NCBI GenBank assembly: GCA_016789845.1
Contig: JAEUQA010000025.1
Span: 1 to 52,533 of the forward strand
From: Chromatiales bacterium
GTDB lineage: Bacteria > Pseudomonadota > Gammaproteobacteria > Steroidobacterales > GCA-2729495
Reading direction: 5' to 3'
DNA: 52,533 nt
The notes under the pieces are model-generated. The model was not told the DNA's origin, ran no database searches, and saw only the letters and a list, made by a program, of their open reading frames with translations. The position numbers and the translations under genes are program-made. This document shows positions 16,052 through 24,928 of this stretch, in pieces (the first letter of the stretch is position 1; each line of letters begins with the position of its first letter).

Positions 16052-17404
16052 ATGGCAACGCTGACGTCCAACGGACTCGGGTCCGGGCTCGACATCAACT
16101 CCATCGTCGAACAGCTGGTGAAGGCCGAAAGGGCACCGGCGGCCAACCGGCTAACGCAGCGCGAATCGAAGGCCAACGAGGAACTGTCCGCCCTCGGCAG
16201 GTTCAAGAGCGCCCTCGCCACCTTCAAGGATGCCGTCACGAAGCTGACCGACGCCGCCACGTTCCAGGGCCGCACCGTCACGGTCCAGGACGACAAGGTC
16301 TTCACGGCGGCTGCGGGCAGCGCTTCCCTGCCCGGCAACTACTCGATCGAGGTGCTGAACCTCGCCTCCGCCCAGCGCCTGCGGTCGCCCGCCTTCCCCG
16401 ATGCCACGTCGGCGGCAGGGACCGGCACCCTCGCCATCACGGTCAATGGCAAGACCGCGAACATAGTCATCGGCACGGACGCGAGCTCGCTCAACGACAT
16501 CCGCGACGCCATCAATGATTCCCCGGACAATCCCGGCGTTCGCGCCACGATCGTCAAGGCCGGCGACGGCGCACGCCTGATCATCTCGTCGAGCGAGACC
16601 GGCGCCGCCAACGCCATCACCATCGCCGTGAGCGGCGGCGATGGCGGCCTTGCCGCCCTCGCCCACGCCACCGGGTCGCCAGCCAACCTGATGACGGAGC
16701 TCCAGGCCGCGGCCGATGCCAACGTCGTGATCGACGGCGTTGCCGTCAGCAGTCCGACCAACGCGATAAGCGACGCCATTGACGGCGTGACGCTGAACCT
16801 GGTCAGCGCGAAACCCGGCACGATTCTCGATCTGTCGGTGGAATACAACCCGGAAGGCGCAAAGACGGCCGTACAGGGCTTTGTTACCGCCTACAACAAG
16901 CTGATCGACACCGTCACCGAGCTCACGCGCTACAACCCGGATACGCGGGATGCGGCCCCGCTACTGGGCGACGCGACCGTGCGGGGCGTCCGCGACCAGC
17001 TGCGCCGGGAACTCAGCGCCAGCCTCGGGTCCGGCGTCTTCACGTCACTCGCCGCCATTGGCGTCACGACGGCGACCACTGGCAAGCTGACGGTCGATGC
17101 CACCCGCCTCAGCGAGGCCATCGCGGCCGACTTCGATGCGGTCAGCAACCTCTTCGCGGGCCCGAACGGCCTCGCGACACGCCTCGACACGATTGCCGGC
17201 GCCACCCTGTCCAGCGGCAGCACGATTGCCACGCGCGAGAGCGCGCTGAAGACCACGCTGAAGACCATCACGGCCCAGCGCGGGACGCTGGACGAACGCA
17301 TCGAGAGGGTTCGCAGCCGCCTCCTGGACCAGTTCAACGCCATGGACCGCCTGCTCGGCCAGCTCAGGAACACCAGCTCGTTCCTGTCGCAGCAACTGAA
17401 GTAG
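16052..17404 (+). CDS. fliD: FliD, filament cap (HAP2)
   Basis: This 450-residue secreted protein caps the filament and helps flagellin fold. It begins MATLTSNGLGSGLDINSIVEQLV, the FliD hallmark, with ESKANEELSALGRFKSALA next. The C-terminal coiled region has LKTITAQRGTLDERIERVRSRLLDQFNAMDRLLGQL and ends SFLSQQLK. The central domains (about 80-360) are of the usual exposed type. It leads the sigma-54-driven group fliD-fliS-fliT-PilZ. Confidence 0.96.
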   Translation: MATLTSNGLGSGLDINSIVEQLVKAERAPAANRLTQRESKANEELSALGRFKSALATFKDAVTKLTDAATFQGRTVTVQDDKVFTAAAGSASLPGNYSIEVLNLASAQRLRSPAFPDATSAAGTGTLAITVNGKTANIVIGTDASSLNDIRDAINDSPDNPGVRATIVKAGDGARLIISSSETGAANAITIAVSGGDGGLAALAHATGSPANLMTELQAAADANVVIDGVAVSSPTNAISDAIDGVTLNLVSAKPGTILDLSVEYNPEGAKTAVQGFVTAYNKLIDTVTELTRYNPDTRDAAPLLGDATVRGVRDQLRRELSASLGSGVFTSLAAIGVTTATTGKLTVDATRLSEAIAADFDAVSNLFAGPNGLATRLDTIAGATLSSGSTIATRESALKTTLKTITAQRGTLDERIERVRSRLLDQFNAMDRLLGQLRNTSSFLSQQLK

Positions 17405-17429
17405 CGGCCATCTTCGAGGACCAGCATCA

Positions 17430-17873
17430 ATGAATCACGGCTACAACAACCCCATGAGCCAGTATCGTGCGGTCGACGCCTACGGCGCGGCCTCCGCCGG
17501 CGACCGCCTGCAACTGATTGCGCGCATGCTGCAGGGCGCGCTCGACCGCATTGCCACGGCCCGCGGCCACATGCAGCGGGGCGAGCAGGGGCCGAAGGGC
17601 GAGGCGCTGGGCCGCGCGGTGCGCCTGATCGACGGCCTGCGTAGCTGCCTGGACCACGACCGCGGCGGCGATGTCGCCGCCAACCTCGCGGCCCTGTACG
17701 AATACATGACCCGCCGGCTCACGGAGGCGAACCTGCGCAATGACCAGCGGCCGCTCGATGAAGTGGCCGACCTCCTGGACGAGATCCGGACCGGCTGGGA
17801 GCAGATGATGGCGTCGCCCGGCCTGCGCGTCGTGCCGGCTGCCACCGCGGGAGTCGACCGGGGCCCGGCATGA
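17430..17873 (+). CDS. fliS: FliS, flagellin chaperone
   Basis: This 147-residue helical protein binds the C-terminus of flagellin in the cytoplasm and stops early polymerisation. Typical features are YNNPMSQYRAVDAYGAASAGDRLQLIARMLQGALDRI, LGRAVRLIDGLRSCLDHDRGGDVAANLAALYEYMTRRL, and LLDEIRTGWEQM. The C-terminus has a non-conserved tail. The stop overlaps the start of the next gene as ATGA. A second in-frame ATG (MSQY) lies eight codons in; the first is kept because it preserves the usual N-terminal cap. Confidence 0.95.
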   Translation: MNHGYNNPMSQYRAVDAYGAASAGDRLQLIARMLQGALDRIATARGHMQRGEQGPKGEALGRAVRLIDGLRSCLDHDRGGDVAANLAALYEYMTRRLTEANLRNDQRPLDEVADLLDEIRTGWEQMMASPGLRVVPAATAGVDRGPA

Positions 17874-18208
17874 ATGTACTGGACCGGATCATGGCCCTGA
17901 CAGCCGTCATCGAGGCCCGGGTTGCCGAGGCGGACTGGGCGGGTGCCACGGACCTGGATCTCGAGCGACGCGGGCTGCTGCACGAACTCTTCGCCACGCA
18001 GCCGGAGGTGGCGCGTGACGGCACCTCCCGGGCGATCCTCGAGCAGCTGCGTGCCCGCACCGACAGCACGACCGCTGCCCTGGAGGACACGCGGCGCACC
18101 GTGTCGGCAGCGTCACGCCAGCTGCAGGCCGCACCCGGCGTGGTCCGGGCCTACGAACGGAATGCCAACGGCGCGCCCCGCCGGGTACCAGAGACTGCAG
18201 CGGAGTAA
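17870..18208 (+). CDS. fliT: FliT-like flagellar chaperone
   Basis: This 112-residue, nearly all-helical protein sits in the fliT position, 4 bases overlapping fliS. The pattern MNVLDRIMALTAVIEARVAEADW...DLDLERRGLLHELFA resembles the FliT first and second helices, where FliT binds FliD and other export substrates. Sequence conservation in FliT is low, so the call depends on size, helix layout and place after fliDS. It shows no membrane segment or signal peptide. An unrelated small helical protein cannot be ruled out. Confidence 0.72.
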   Translation: MNVLDRIMALTAVIEARVAEADWAGATDLDLERRGLLHELFATQPEVARDGTSRAILEQLRARTDSTTAALEDTRRTVSAASRQLQAAPGVVRAYERNANGAPRRVPETAAE

Positions 18209-18214
18209 GCCCAC

Positions 18215-18826
18215 ATGAACCAGTCACGGAACGATGCGGACTTCGACGGCCTCGCACTGCACGACTTCCTGCCGCTGGCATGGGAGCCCTCGCCGCTCAC
18301 GGATCCCGCCGAACTGGAGCACTACAACCAGGAGACGGCGCGTGCCCTGCAGGCCCTCGCCCTGTTCGAGGAGGCGCCGAAGGAACTGTCGACGGATGCG
18401 AATCCCAAGGGACAGGGCCAGGAACTGCAGCACCTGGAAGCCAAGGTGGACGTGCTGCTGTCGCTGGTGACGCGGCTCGTGAGCCAGCAACAGGGCCTGC
18501 CAAAGCGCCACAACACCGTTCTCAGGGCCGATGCGCTGGAATGGACCGGCCCCTGCGCCGAGCAGGCACGAACGGGCGACAGCGGCGTGGTCGTCATCTA
18601 TCCGAATCCCCTGCTGCCAATTGCGTTCCGTCTCGCCGGCCGCGTCGTGAGCACTGTCGAGCGCAGCGGCACCAAGTGGCGGATCACCCGCTTCGAGCAC
18701 CTGTCGCCCCTGGTCAGCGTCGGCCTCGAGAAGCTCGTGTTCCGCAGGCACCGGCGCCAGGTGGCCATCGCCCGCGGCACCGACGTGTTCAGCAAGACCG
18801 GGATCCACCGGGCGCCAAGATTCTGA
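18215..18826 (+). CDS. PilZ-like protein with a long helical N-terminus (possible c-di-GMP receptor)
   Basis: This 203-residue protein has an N-terminal region of about 100 residues ending in a predicted helix (GQELQHLEAKVDVLLSLVTRLVSQQQ, about 67-92), then a beta-rich C-terminal domain with VLRADALEWTG, GVVVIYPNPLLPIAFRLAGRVV, WRITRFEHLSPLVSVGLEKLVFRRHRRQVA. The layout resembles the atypical PilZ group known from xanthomonads, where a long helix drives oligomerisation. The classic RxxxR and DxSxxG c-di-GMP motifs are not seen in full, so nucleotide binding is uncertain. It lies six bases after fliT in the fliD operon, which suggests a flagellar role. It may instead be an unrelated flagellar accessory protein. 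Confidence 0.62.
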   Translation: MNQSRNDADFDGLALHDFLPLAWEPSPLTDPAELEHYNQETARALQALALFEEAPKELSTDANPKGQGQELQHLEAKVDVLLSLVTRLVSQQQGLPKRHNTVLRADALEWTGPCAEQARTGDSGVVVIYPNPLLPIAFRLAGRVVSTVERSGTKWRITRFEHLSPLVSVGLEKLVFRRHRRQVAIARGTDVFSKTGIHRAPRF

Positions 18827-18888
18827 CGGGCGCGCCCGGGAGGCCCGCGCCAAATCCCCGGCGAGGCCCACGACGGGCCGCTGAACAC

Positions 18889-18915
18889 GGCCTAACCCAT
18901 TGTTTTAATTAGGCC
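18889..18915. repeat. AT-rich inverted repeat upstream of flrB
   Basis: GGCCTAA and TTAGGCC form 7-bp arms around a 13-base centre inside a TTTTAATTA patch that stands out in this GC-rich DNA. It lies 10 bases before the sigma-54 promoter at 18925-18940. It could be an activator site for that promoter or a weak terminator of the fliD operon. Confidence 0.45.
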
Positions 18916-18924
18916 ATCATTGTC

Positions 18925-18940
18925 GGGCACGCTTCTTGCT
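18925..18940 (+). promoter_or_regulatory. Sigma-54 promoter of flrBC-fliEFGHIJ
   Basis: CGGGCACGCTTCTTGCT-type sequence (GGGCACGCTTCTTGCT) matches the -24/-12 consensus except at the first base and shares 15 identical bases with the flgA promoter. The predicted start is near 18951, 22 bases before the flrB start. Confidence 0.9.
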
Positions 18941-18972
18941 TTTTGATCCTCCGTGATCACCAGCAAGACAGC

Positions 18973-19896
18973 ATGCCCATGAGCACTGACGCCACGGTTG
19001 CCGCTTCCGGGACCCGGCCGGAGGCCGAGCTGACGAGCGCCTTCGCGGCATTCACCAGCGCCTCCACCAGGCTGGAGGCCGCCTACGGCACCCTCGAGGC
19101 GGAAGTCGTCGCCCTGAAGGACGCGCTGGCGACGACCACCGCGGAGCGCGACGCCGCCTGGCAGGCCGTGCGGGAGCGGCAGCTCGATGCCGTCCTCACC
19201 CGCCACCAGCGCCTCGCCGCGCTCGGTGAAATGGCCGCCACCCTCGCCCACCAGATTCGCACCCCGCTGTCCGCGGCGTTGCTCTACGCCTCCAACGCGG
19301 CCAACGCGGGTCTCGCGGCAAATCGACGTGACGAGCTCCTCGGCCGCGCCATCGGCTGCCTGAACAACCTGGAACAGCTGGTCAGCGACATGCTGGGCTT
19401 CGCCCGCGGCGCCGCCGCGAGCAATGCACCGGTAGCGCTGGCCGATATCGCCATGGCCATCACCAACGCCTCACCCGCGCTGGTCCGCCCGGGCCAGCAC
19501 CTCAACGTCGCGCCGCTGCCTGCCTCTGCCGTGGTCTGCGGCAGCCGCGAGGCGCTGGTTGGCGCCGTGCTCAACCTGATCACCAATGCCCTGCAGGCGG
19601 CAGGACCCAACGCCGCCGTGGACGTCGACGCCCGGATCGACGGGCAGATGGCCGAAATCCGCGTCACCGACAACGGCCCCGGGGTGCCTGCGGCACTTCG
19701 CCCGCGCATCTTCGACCCCTTCTTCACGTCGCGCCCGGACGGCACGGGCCTCGGCCTGGCGGTCGTCCGGTCGGTCGCCGAAGCCCACGGCGGCGACATC
19801 CGGCTGGACAGCCAGGATGGAGCCGGCGCGCGCTTCGTGCTGCGCCTGCCCCTGGCGGCGGGCGTCGGCCAGATCCGGGAGCACCAGGCGGCATGA
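18973..19896 (+). CDS. flrB: FlrB/FleS-type sensor histidine kinase
   Basis: This 307-residue soluble kinase should phosphorylate the response regulator encoded next. After a helical N-terminal segment (about 20-85, coiled-coil-like) come the H-box with LGEMAATLAHQIRTPLS (His93), the N-box NLITNALQA (201-209), DNGPGVP (233-239), FDPFFTSRPDGTGLGL (247-262) and a C-terminal strand. There is no membrane segment. No clear PAS domain is seen, whereas FleS/FlrB proteins usually carry one, so this is a short form. ATG 18973 is chosen since the predicted start of transcription lies at about 18951; ATG 18979 is an alternative. Its stop overlaps the flrC start by 4 bases. Confidence 0.9.
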   Translation: MPMSTDATVAASGTRPEAELTSAFAAFTSASTRLEAAYGTLEAEVVALKDALATTTAERDAAWQAVRERQLDAVLTRHQRLAALGEMAATLAHQIRTPLSAALLYASNAANAGLAANRRDELLGRAIGCLNNLEQLVSDMLGFARGAAASNAPVALADIAMAITNASPALVRPGQHLNVAPLPASAVVCGSREALVGAVLNLITNALQAAGPNAAVDVDARIDGQMAEIRVTDNGPGVPAALRPRIFDPFFTSRPDGTGLGLAVVRSVAEAHGGDIRLDSQDGAGARFVLRLPLAAGVGQIREHQAA

Positions 19897-21263
19897 ACAC
19901 GCGTCACCCCATCCTGCTCGTCGAGGACGACGCCACCCTGCGCGAGGCCCTCGCCGAGACCCTGCGCCTCGCCGGCCATGCCGTCGTCACTGCGGCCGAC
20001 GGCACGGCCGCGCTGGAAGCCCTGCAGGGCGGGAACTACAGCGCCGTGGTCACTGACTACCAGATGCGGCCGATGGACGGCTTCGCGCTACTGACCGCGA
20101 TCCGCGAGATCCGCCCGCACCTGCCGGTGCTCCTCATCACCGCCCACGGCAGCATCGAGCATGCCGTGCGCTGCATGCTGGAAGGCGCCAGCGACTACCT
20201 GGTGAAGCCCTTTGCGGCCCAGGCCCTCATCGAGCGCCTGCGCCAGCTGATTCCGGCCACGACCGGCTCCGCCCACGACCTCGTGATCGCCGATCCGGCC
20301 AGCGTGGAGCTGGTGACCCTCGCCAGCCGCGTCGCGCCGTCGGAAACGACCGTGCTGATCTCCGGCGAGAGCGGCACGGGCAAGGAAGTGCTGGCCCGCC
20401 TGCTGCACCGCCTGTCACCGCGGGCGGACGGGCCCTTCGTGGCGCTGAACTGCGCGGCGATCCCGGAGAACATGCTCGAGGCACTGCTGTTCGGGCACGA
20501 GAAGGGCGCCTTCACCGGCGCCCACGAGTCCCGGCCCGGCAAGTTCGAGCAGGCCCAGGGCGGCACGCTGCTCCTGGACGAGATCACCGAGATGGACATC
20601 GGCCTGCAGGCCAAGCTGCTGCGGGTCCTGCAGGAGAAGGAAGTGGAACGGATCGGGGGGCGCGCGCCGGTCCGCCTGAACGTCCGCGTCATCGCGACGA
20701 CCAACCGGGACCTGCGGGAGCAGGTAGCCGCGGGCCGCTTCCGCGAGGACCTCTACTACCGCCTGAGCGTATTCCCCCTCACGACACCGCCGCTCCGCGA
20801 CCGGCCCGGGGACATCGTGCCGCTGGCTCGCTACTTCCTGCAGAAGGCTGCCGGTGGCAACCGCCCCGCTCCGGCGCTGGCGGACGACGCGCTCCTCGCC
20901 CTCGGCAGCCACCGCTGGCCCGGCAACGTCCGTGAACTGCAGAACACCCTGCAGCGGGCCGTCATCCTCTGCAGCGGCAACGTGATCCGGGCACGGGACC
21001 TGCGCTTCGAGCCGTCGGTCGCCGCCCCCGCCGCAACCTCCGCGCCCGTCACGCAGGCTGCCGAGACACTGCTGCAGGAGAACCTGCACACCGTCGAAGG
21101 GCACCTGATCGTCGAGGCGCTGAACCGCGCCGGCAGCCGGCAGAAGGCCGCCGAACTGCTCGGCGTCAGCCCGCGCACCCTGCGCTACAAGATCGCCCGG
21201 CTGCGCAGCGCCGGCATTCCCATACCCCGCTGCGGGGAAACCGCCCGGGCTTTCGGAGCCTGA
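19893..21263 (+). CDS. flrC: FlrC/FleR-type sigma-54-dependent response regulator
   Basis: This 456-residue activator has a receiver domain (1-120) with acidic residues at 11-13, phosphorylation site Asp55 in VVTDYQM and Lys105. The AAA+ domain (about 130-370) has Walker A GESGTGKE (158-165) and the sigma-54 contact loop GAFTGA (205-210), and the Fis-type helix-turn-helix is at about 415-445 (AAELLGVSPRTLRYKIARL). Phosphorylated by FlrB, it would open sigma-54 promoters of the hook-basal-body genes, of which six candidates are in the window. All key residues are intact. The order flrB-flrC-fliE is the polar-flagellum arrangement. Confidence 0.94.
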   Translation: MNTRHPILLVEDDATLREALAETLRLAGHAVVTAADGTAALEALQGGNYSAVVTDYQMRPMDGFALLTAIREIRPHLPVLLITAHGSIEHAVRCMLEGASDYLVKPFAAQALIERLRQLIPATTGSAHDLVIADPASVELVTLASRVAPSETTVLISGESGTGKEVLARLLHRLSPRADGPFVALNCAAIPENMLEALLFGHEKGAFTGAHESRPGKFEQAQGGTLLLDEITEMDIGLQAKLLRVLQEKEVERIGGRAPVRLNVRVIATTNRDLREQVAAGRFREDLYYRLSVFPLTTPPLRDRPGDIVPLARYFLQKAAGGNRPAPALADDALLALGSHRWPGNVRELQNTLQRAVILCSGNVIRARDLRFEPSVAAPAATSAPVTQAAETLLQENLHTVEGHLIVEALNRAGSRQKAAELLGVSPRTLRYKIARLRSAGIPIPRCGETARAFGA

Positions 21264-21269
21264 TCCGCC

Positions 21270-21599
21270 ATGAGCCAGATGGAAATCAACAAGGTTCTCA
21301 CGCAGATGCGGGCCCTCTCGGGCTCGATGGGACTGCCGGAGCCAAACCTCACCCCGGGCGTGGCCGGCGCGGGAGACAGCCAGTTCGGCCAGGTGCTGGC
21401 CCAGTCCATCAGCAAGGTGAACGAGCAGCAGGCCGTGGCCACCAACATGATCACGGACTTCCAGACGGGAGCCAGCACGGCCAGCGTCGCCGAGGTGATG
21501 GTGGCCATGCAGAAGGCCAGCCTGTCCTTCACGGCCATGACCCAGGTGCGCAACAAGCTGGTAGAGGCCTACCAGGAAATCATGAACATGCCGATCTAG
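21270..21599 (+). CDS. fliE: FliE, MS ring-rod junction protein
   Basis: This 109-residue protein links the MS ring with the rod. It has the FliE C-terminal signature VAEVMVAMQKASLSFTAMTQVRNKLVEAYQEIMNMPI and a poorly conserved N-terminus. It begins six bases after flrC, so it is in the same operon. It is exported through the gate before rod assembly. The length is normal. Confidence 0.96.
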   Translation: MSQMEINKVLTQMRALSGSMGLPEPNLTPGVAGAGDSQFGQVLAQSISKVNEQQAVATNMITDFQTGASTASVAEVMVAMQKASLSFTAMTQVRNKLVEAYQEIMNMPI

Positions 21600-21641
21600 C
21601 CCCGCGCAGGGACCGGCCGGTATCTTCCCCAGGAGTGACTG

Positions 21642-23303
21642 ATGGCTACAGCAGAAAACCAGTTCGCCAACCCCTTCGCCTCGCTCACGCGCATGCCGGG
21701 CATGCGCCAGCTGCTCGTCCTGATCGGCCTTGCGGCCAGCATCTCGATGGGCGTGACGGCGGCGTTCTGGATGCAGGATCCCGGCTACACCGTCCTGTTT
21801 GGCAACATCTCGGACAAGGAATCGAGCGCGGTCATCAACGTCCTCAGCAGCGCGTCCATTCCGTACCAGCTCGACGAAAAGACGGGTGCGGTCAAGGTGC
21901 CGACGGAGAAAGTGCACCAGGCGCGACTGAAGCTGGCGGAACAGGGCCTGCCCAAGAGCTCGGGGTTCGGCCTCGAGATCATGGAGGGCGGCAACGGCTT
22001 CTCCACCAGCCAGTTCATGGAGGGTGCCCGGTACCACCACGCACTGGAAACCGAGCTGGCCCGGACCATCGGCAGCCTCCAGCCCGTCCAGAGCGCGCGA
22101 GTGCACCTGGCCGTCCCCAAGACCACCGTCTTCCTCGGCAAGAAGCAGCAGCCGAGCGCGTCCGTGCTCCTGCAGCTCTATGCGGGCCGGGCGCTGACCG
22201 AGGCCCAGGTGGCCGCGATCGTGCACCTGGTCGGGTCCAGCATCCCCGACCTCCAGCCAAACCAGGTCACGGTGGTCGACCAGAGCGGCAAGCTGCTGAA
22301 CTCGCCGGATGACACTTCCGACCTCGGCCTCAGTGCCCGGCAGCTCGACTACGTGCGGAAAGTCGAGGACAGCTACGTGGGACGCATCGAGAACCTGCTG
22401 GTGCCCATGCTTGGCGCCGGCCGCGTCCGCACCACCGTGACGACGGAGCTCGACTTCACCCAGCGCGAGGAGACCCAGGAACTCTACGACCCGCAGACCA
22501 TCATCCGCAGCGAGCAGGTGTCCGAGGACCGGACCAGCGGCGCCGGGCTGAATGGCGGCATCCCGGGCGCGCTCAGCAACCAGCCACCACCGCCCGCACC
22601 GGTGACCGCCACCGCAGCCCCGGCGCCGGCCGCGGCAAACCCGGCCGTGCCGCCCGATGCGGCAAGCGCCCAGGCCGCGGCGACGGTCCCGGCGACGCCG
22701 GAGAACGAGTCGGTGCGGCGCACCCGCAACTACGAGATGGACCGGACGATGAGCCACACGAAGCAGTCGATGGGCTCGATCAAGCGGCTGTCGGTGGCGG
22801 TGCTGATCGACGAGAAGCGCGTGACGGCCGACGATGGCGCCGTGACGTCGGTAAAGATGCCGCCGGAGGAACTGGAGGCCATCCAGAAGCTCGTGCGCGA
22901 TGCCGTGGGCTACGACGAGGCCCGCGGCGACACGGTCAGCGTCGCCAGCATGCCCTTCTACCAGAGCCCGCCCGTCGAGGACGCGGCGGAGCCGGGCCTG
23001 CTCCAGAGTCCCGCGGTGCAATCAATCGGCAAGCAGGGGCTCGCCGCCCTGCTGATCCTGGTGGTGGCCGTCGTCCTGGTCCGCCCGCTGTTGCGCGCCC
23101 TCGGCGGCGCCGCCGGTGCCGGCGGCCAGGCGGGCCTGCCGGCCTACGCCGGTGGTGGCGGTGGTGGCGGCGTGGGCCTGCCGCCGGAGCAACGGGTACC
23201 GCTGAGCTACGACGACAAGATCAGCGTGGCCCGGCAGCTGGCCGACAAGAACCCGGAGCGCGTGGCACAGATCGTCAGGGCATGGGTGCAGGCCGATGGC
23301 TGA
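21642..23303 (+). CDS. fliF: FliF, MS-ring protein
   Basis: This 553-residue inner-membrane protein forms the MS ring. It has a first membrane segment (about 22-43), the periplasmic ring-building motifs with YTVLFGN and ARVHLAVPK, a disordered Pro/Ala-rich stretch (about 308-350), a second membrane segment (about 466-483), and the cytoplasmic tail with QLADKNPERVAQIVRAWVQAD that binds FliG. Between the second membrane segment and the tail is a very Gly-rich linker with seven glycines in a row (504-510). The end overlaps fliG by 8 bases. AGGAG lies about 8 bases before the ATG. Confidence 0.96.
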   Translation: MATAENQFANPFASLTRMPGMRQLLVLIGLAASISMGVTAAFWMQDPGYTVLFGNISDKESSAVINVLSSASIPYQLDEKTGAVKVPTEKVHQARLKLAEQGLPKSSGFGLEIMEGGNGFSTSQFMEGARYHHALETELARTIGSLQPVQSARVHLAVPKTTVFLGKKQQPSASVLLQLYAGRALTEAQVAAIVHLVGSSIPDLQPNQVTVVDQSGKLLNSPDDTSDLGLSARQLDYVRKVEDSYVGRIENLLVPMLGAGRVRTTVTTELDFTQREETQELYDPQTIIRSEQVSEDRTSGAGLNGGIPGALSNQPPPPAPVTATAAPAPAAANPAVPPDAASAQAAATVPATPENESVRRTRNYEMDRTMSHTKQSMGSIKRLSVAVLIDEKRVTADDGAVTSVKMPPEELEAIQKLVRDAVGYDEARGDTVSVASMPFYQSPPVEDAAEPGLLQSPAVQSIGKQGLAALLILVVAVVLVRPLLRALGGAAGAGGQAGLPAYAGGGGGGGVGLPPEQRVPLSYDDKISVARQLADKNPERVAQIVRAWVQADG

Positions 23304-24300
23304 GAAACAACAGGACCTCACGGGCAGCGAGCGCGCGGCCATCTTCCTCATGTCCCTCAGCGAGAAGGAAGCCGCCGAGGTGATGAAGCACATGCCCGTG
23401 AGCGAGGTGCAGCGGTTGGGCAAGGCCATGGCCTCGCTCCGCAAGGTCAGCCGGGGCCAGGCGGACTCCGTGTTGAGCCAGTTCACCAGCAATGTGGAGG
23501 GGGACGCGCCGCTGGTCGGCCGCTCGCCCACCTTCCTGAAGCGCCTGCTGACCACTTCCCTCGGTGAGGAGAAGGCGGCCAAGGTTCTCGACCGCATCGT
23601 CGACGAGGAGCCGAAGGGCCTTGACTCGCTCCAGCTGATGGAGGCCAAGGAGGTTACCGAGGTGATTCACCGCGAGCATCCCCAGGTCATCGCCGTGGTC
23701 CTCGCCGGGCTCGAATCCAGGAAGGCGGCGGAGGTGATCGCCCAGCTGCCGGTCCGGCTCTCCACCGAAGTCGTGACGCGCATCGCGCGAATGGGCGAGA
23801 TACCACAGCACACGATCCAGGAACTCGACGAGGTGATGCAGCAGCGCTTCTCCCAGTCCTCCGGCTTCAAGGTCACGGCCATGGGAGGCGTGCGCAACGC
23901 CGCCGAGATCCTCAACATGGTGAACAAGGATATCGAGCACCAGATCATCGAGAACCTGAACCAGGAGAACGCGGTCCTCTCCCAGGAGATCCAGGAGAAC
24001 ATGTTCGTCTTCGACAACCTGCTGGCGGTGGACGATCGTGGCATCCAGGCGCTGGTGCGCGAGGTCACGACGGACATCCTGGTCATTGCCCTGAAGGGCG
24101 CGGACCAGGCCCTCCAGGACAAGATCTTCAGGAACATGTCGAAGCGGGCCGGCGAGATGCTCCGTTCCGACCTCGAGGCCAAGGGCCCCGTCCGGATTGC
24201 CGAGGTGGAGGCCGCCCAGAAGGAAATCGTGACGACCGCCCGCCGCCTCGCCGACGAAGGCACCATCATCCTCGGGGGCGGCGGCGATGAGTTTGTCTAG
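23296..24300 (+). CDS. fliG: FliG, motor switch protein
   Basis: This 334-residue switch protein binds FliF with its N-terminal domain, FliM with the middle domain (EHPQ motif, about residues 124-127, within IHREHPQVIAVVL) and the stator with the C-terminal domain, which carries the charged torque helix (DDRGIQALVREVTTDILVIALKGADQALQDKIFRNMSKRAGEMLRSDLE). All parts look intact. Its end overlaps fliH by 14 bases. Confidence 0.97.
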   Translation: MAEKQQDLTGSERAAIFLMSLSEKEAAEVMKHMPVSEVQRLGKAMASLRKVSRGQADSVLSQFTSNVEGDAPLVGRSPTFLKRLLTTSLGEEKAAKVLDRIVDEEPKGLDSLQLMEAKEVTEVIHREHPQVIAVVLAGLESRKAAEVIAQLPVRLSTEVVTRIARMGEIPQHTIQELDEVMQQRFSQSSGFKVTAMGGVRNAAEILNMVNKDIEHQIIENLNQENAVLSQEIQENMFVFDNLLAVDDRGIQALVREVTTDILVIALKGADQALQDKIFRNMSKRAGEMLRSDLEAKGPVRIAEVEAAQKEIVTTARRLADEGTIILGGGGDEFV

Positions 24301-24928
24301 GCTCATCCGCGGCGGCGACGGCGGCGCGCAGGTGGTGGCCTGGCGCGCACCCGAGGTGCCGAATCCGGGCGGACCGGGCAGCTACCGGCGCAGTGCCGAT
24401 GGCGACCTGCAGGCCGTGCAGCAGCGGGCCTGGGACAAGGGCTTCGAGCAGGGCCGCGCGGCCGGGCTCGAAGCCGGCACGCGGGAGCTCGCGGCGCGCA
24501 TCGAGGCGGTGGAGACCATCCTCGACGCCCTGGCGCGGCCCCTGGAGGACCTGGACCACCGGGTCGAGGCGGAGCTGCTGGCCCTGGTGCAGGCCGTGGC
24601 CCGGCAGCTGGTCCGGCGTGAAATTCACCAGGATCCAGGCCACCTGCTCGGCATCATCCGGGAAGGCCTCGCGGCCCTGCCCCTCGCGTCCGGCGACGTG
24701 GTGGTGCGCCTGCACCCCGCCGACGCGGAGGCCATCCGGGAACGCCTGGCTGATCCCGCGGGCGACCGCGCCTGGCGCCTGGAAGCCGACCCCCTGCTGG
24801 AGCGCGGCGGCTGCCTGATCACCTCGCCACGCTCCACCATCGATGCCCGCCTGGATGCCCGGCTGTCCCGGGTGATCGCCCGGCTGCTGGAGGACGAGCG
24901 TGACGAGCCAGATCTCAAGCCTCAGTAG
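24287..24928 (+). CDS. fliH: FliH, negative regulator of the export ATPase
   Basis: This 213-residue protein couples FliI to the C ring and export gate. It has the FliH pattern: an N-terminal region with [23 protein letters not shown] (GxxxG-type helix), [45 protein letters not shown], and a C-terminal [25 protein letters not shown]. Overlaps fliG at its start and fliI by 29 bases at its end. The length is normal for the family. Confidence 0.94.
   Translation: MSLSRLIRGGDGGAQVVAWRAPEVPNPGGPGSYRRSADGDLQAVQQRAWDKGFEQGRAAGLEAGTRELAARIEAVETILDALARPLEDLDHRVEAELLALVQAVARQLVRREIHQDPGHLLGIIREGLAALPLASGDVVVRLHPADAEAIRERLADPAGDRAWRLEADPLLERGGCLITSPRSTIDARLDARLSRVIARLLEDERDEPDLKPQ

Noticed and set aside
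20415..23021. 868-codon open frame on the minus strand opposite flrC-fliE-fliF
   Set aside because: It is antisense to three well-supported genes, has no start signal, is His/Arg/Gly-rich in the way GC-rich shadows are, and matches no family.
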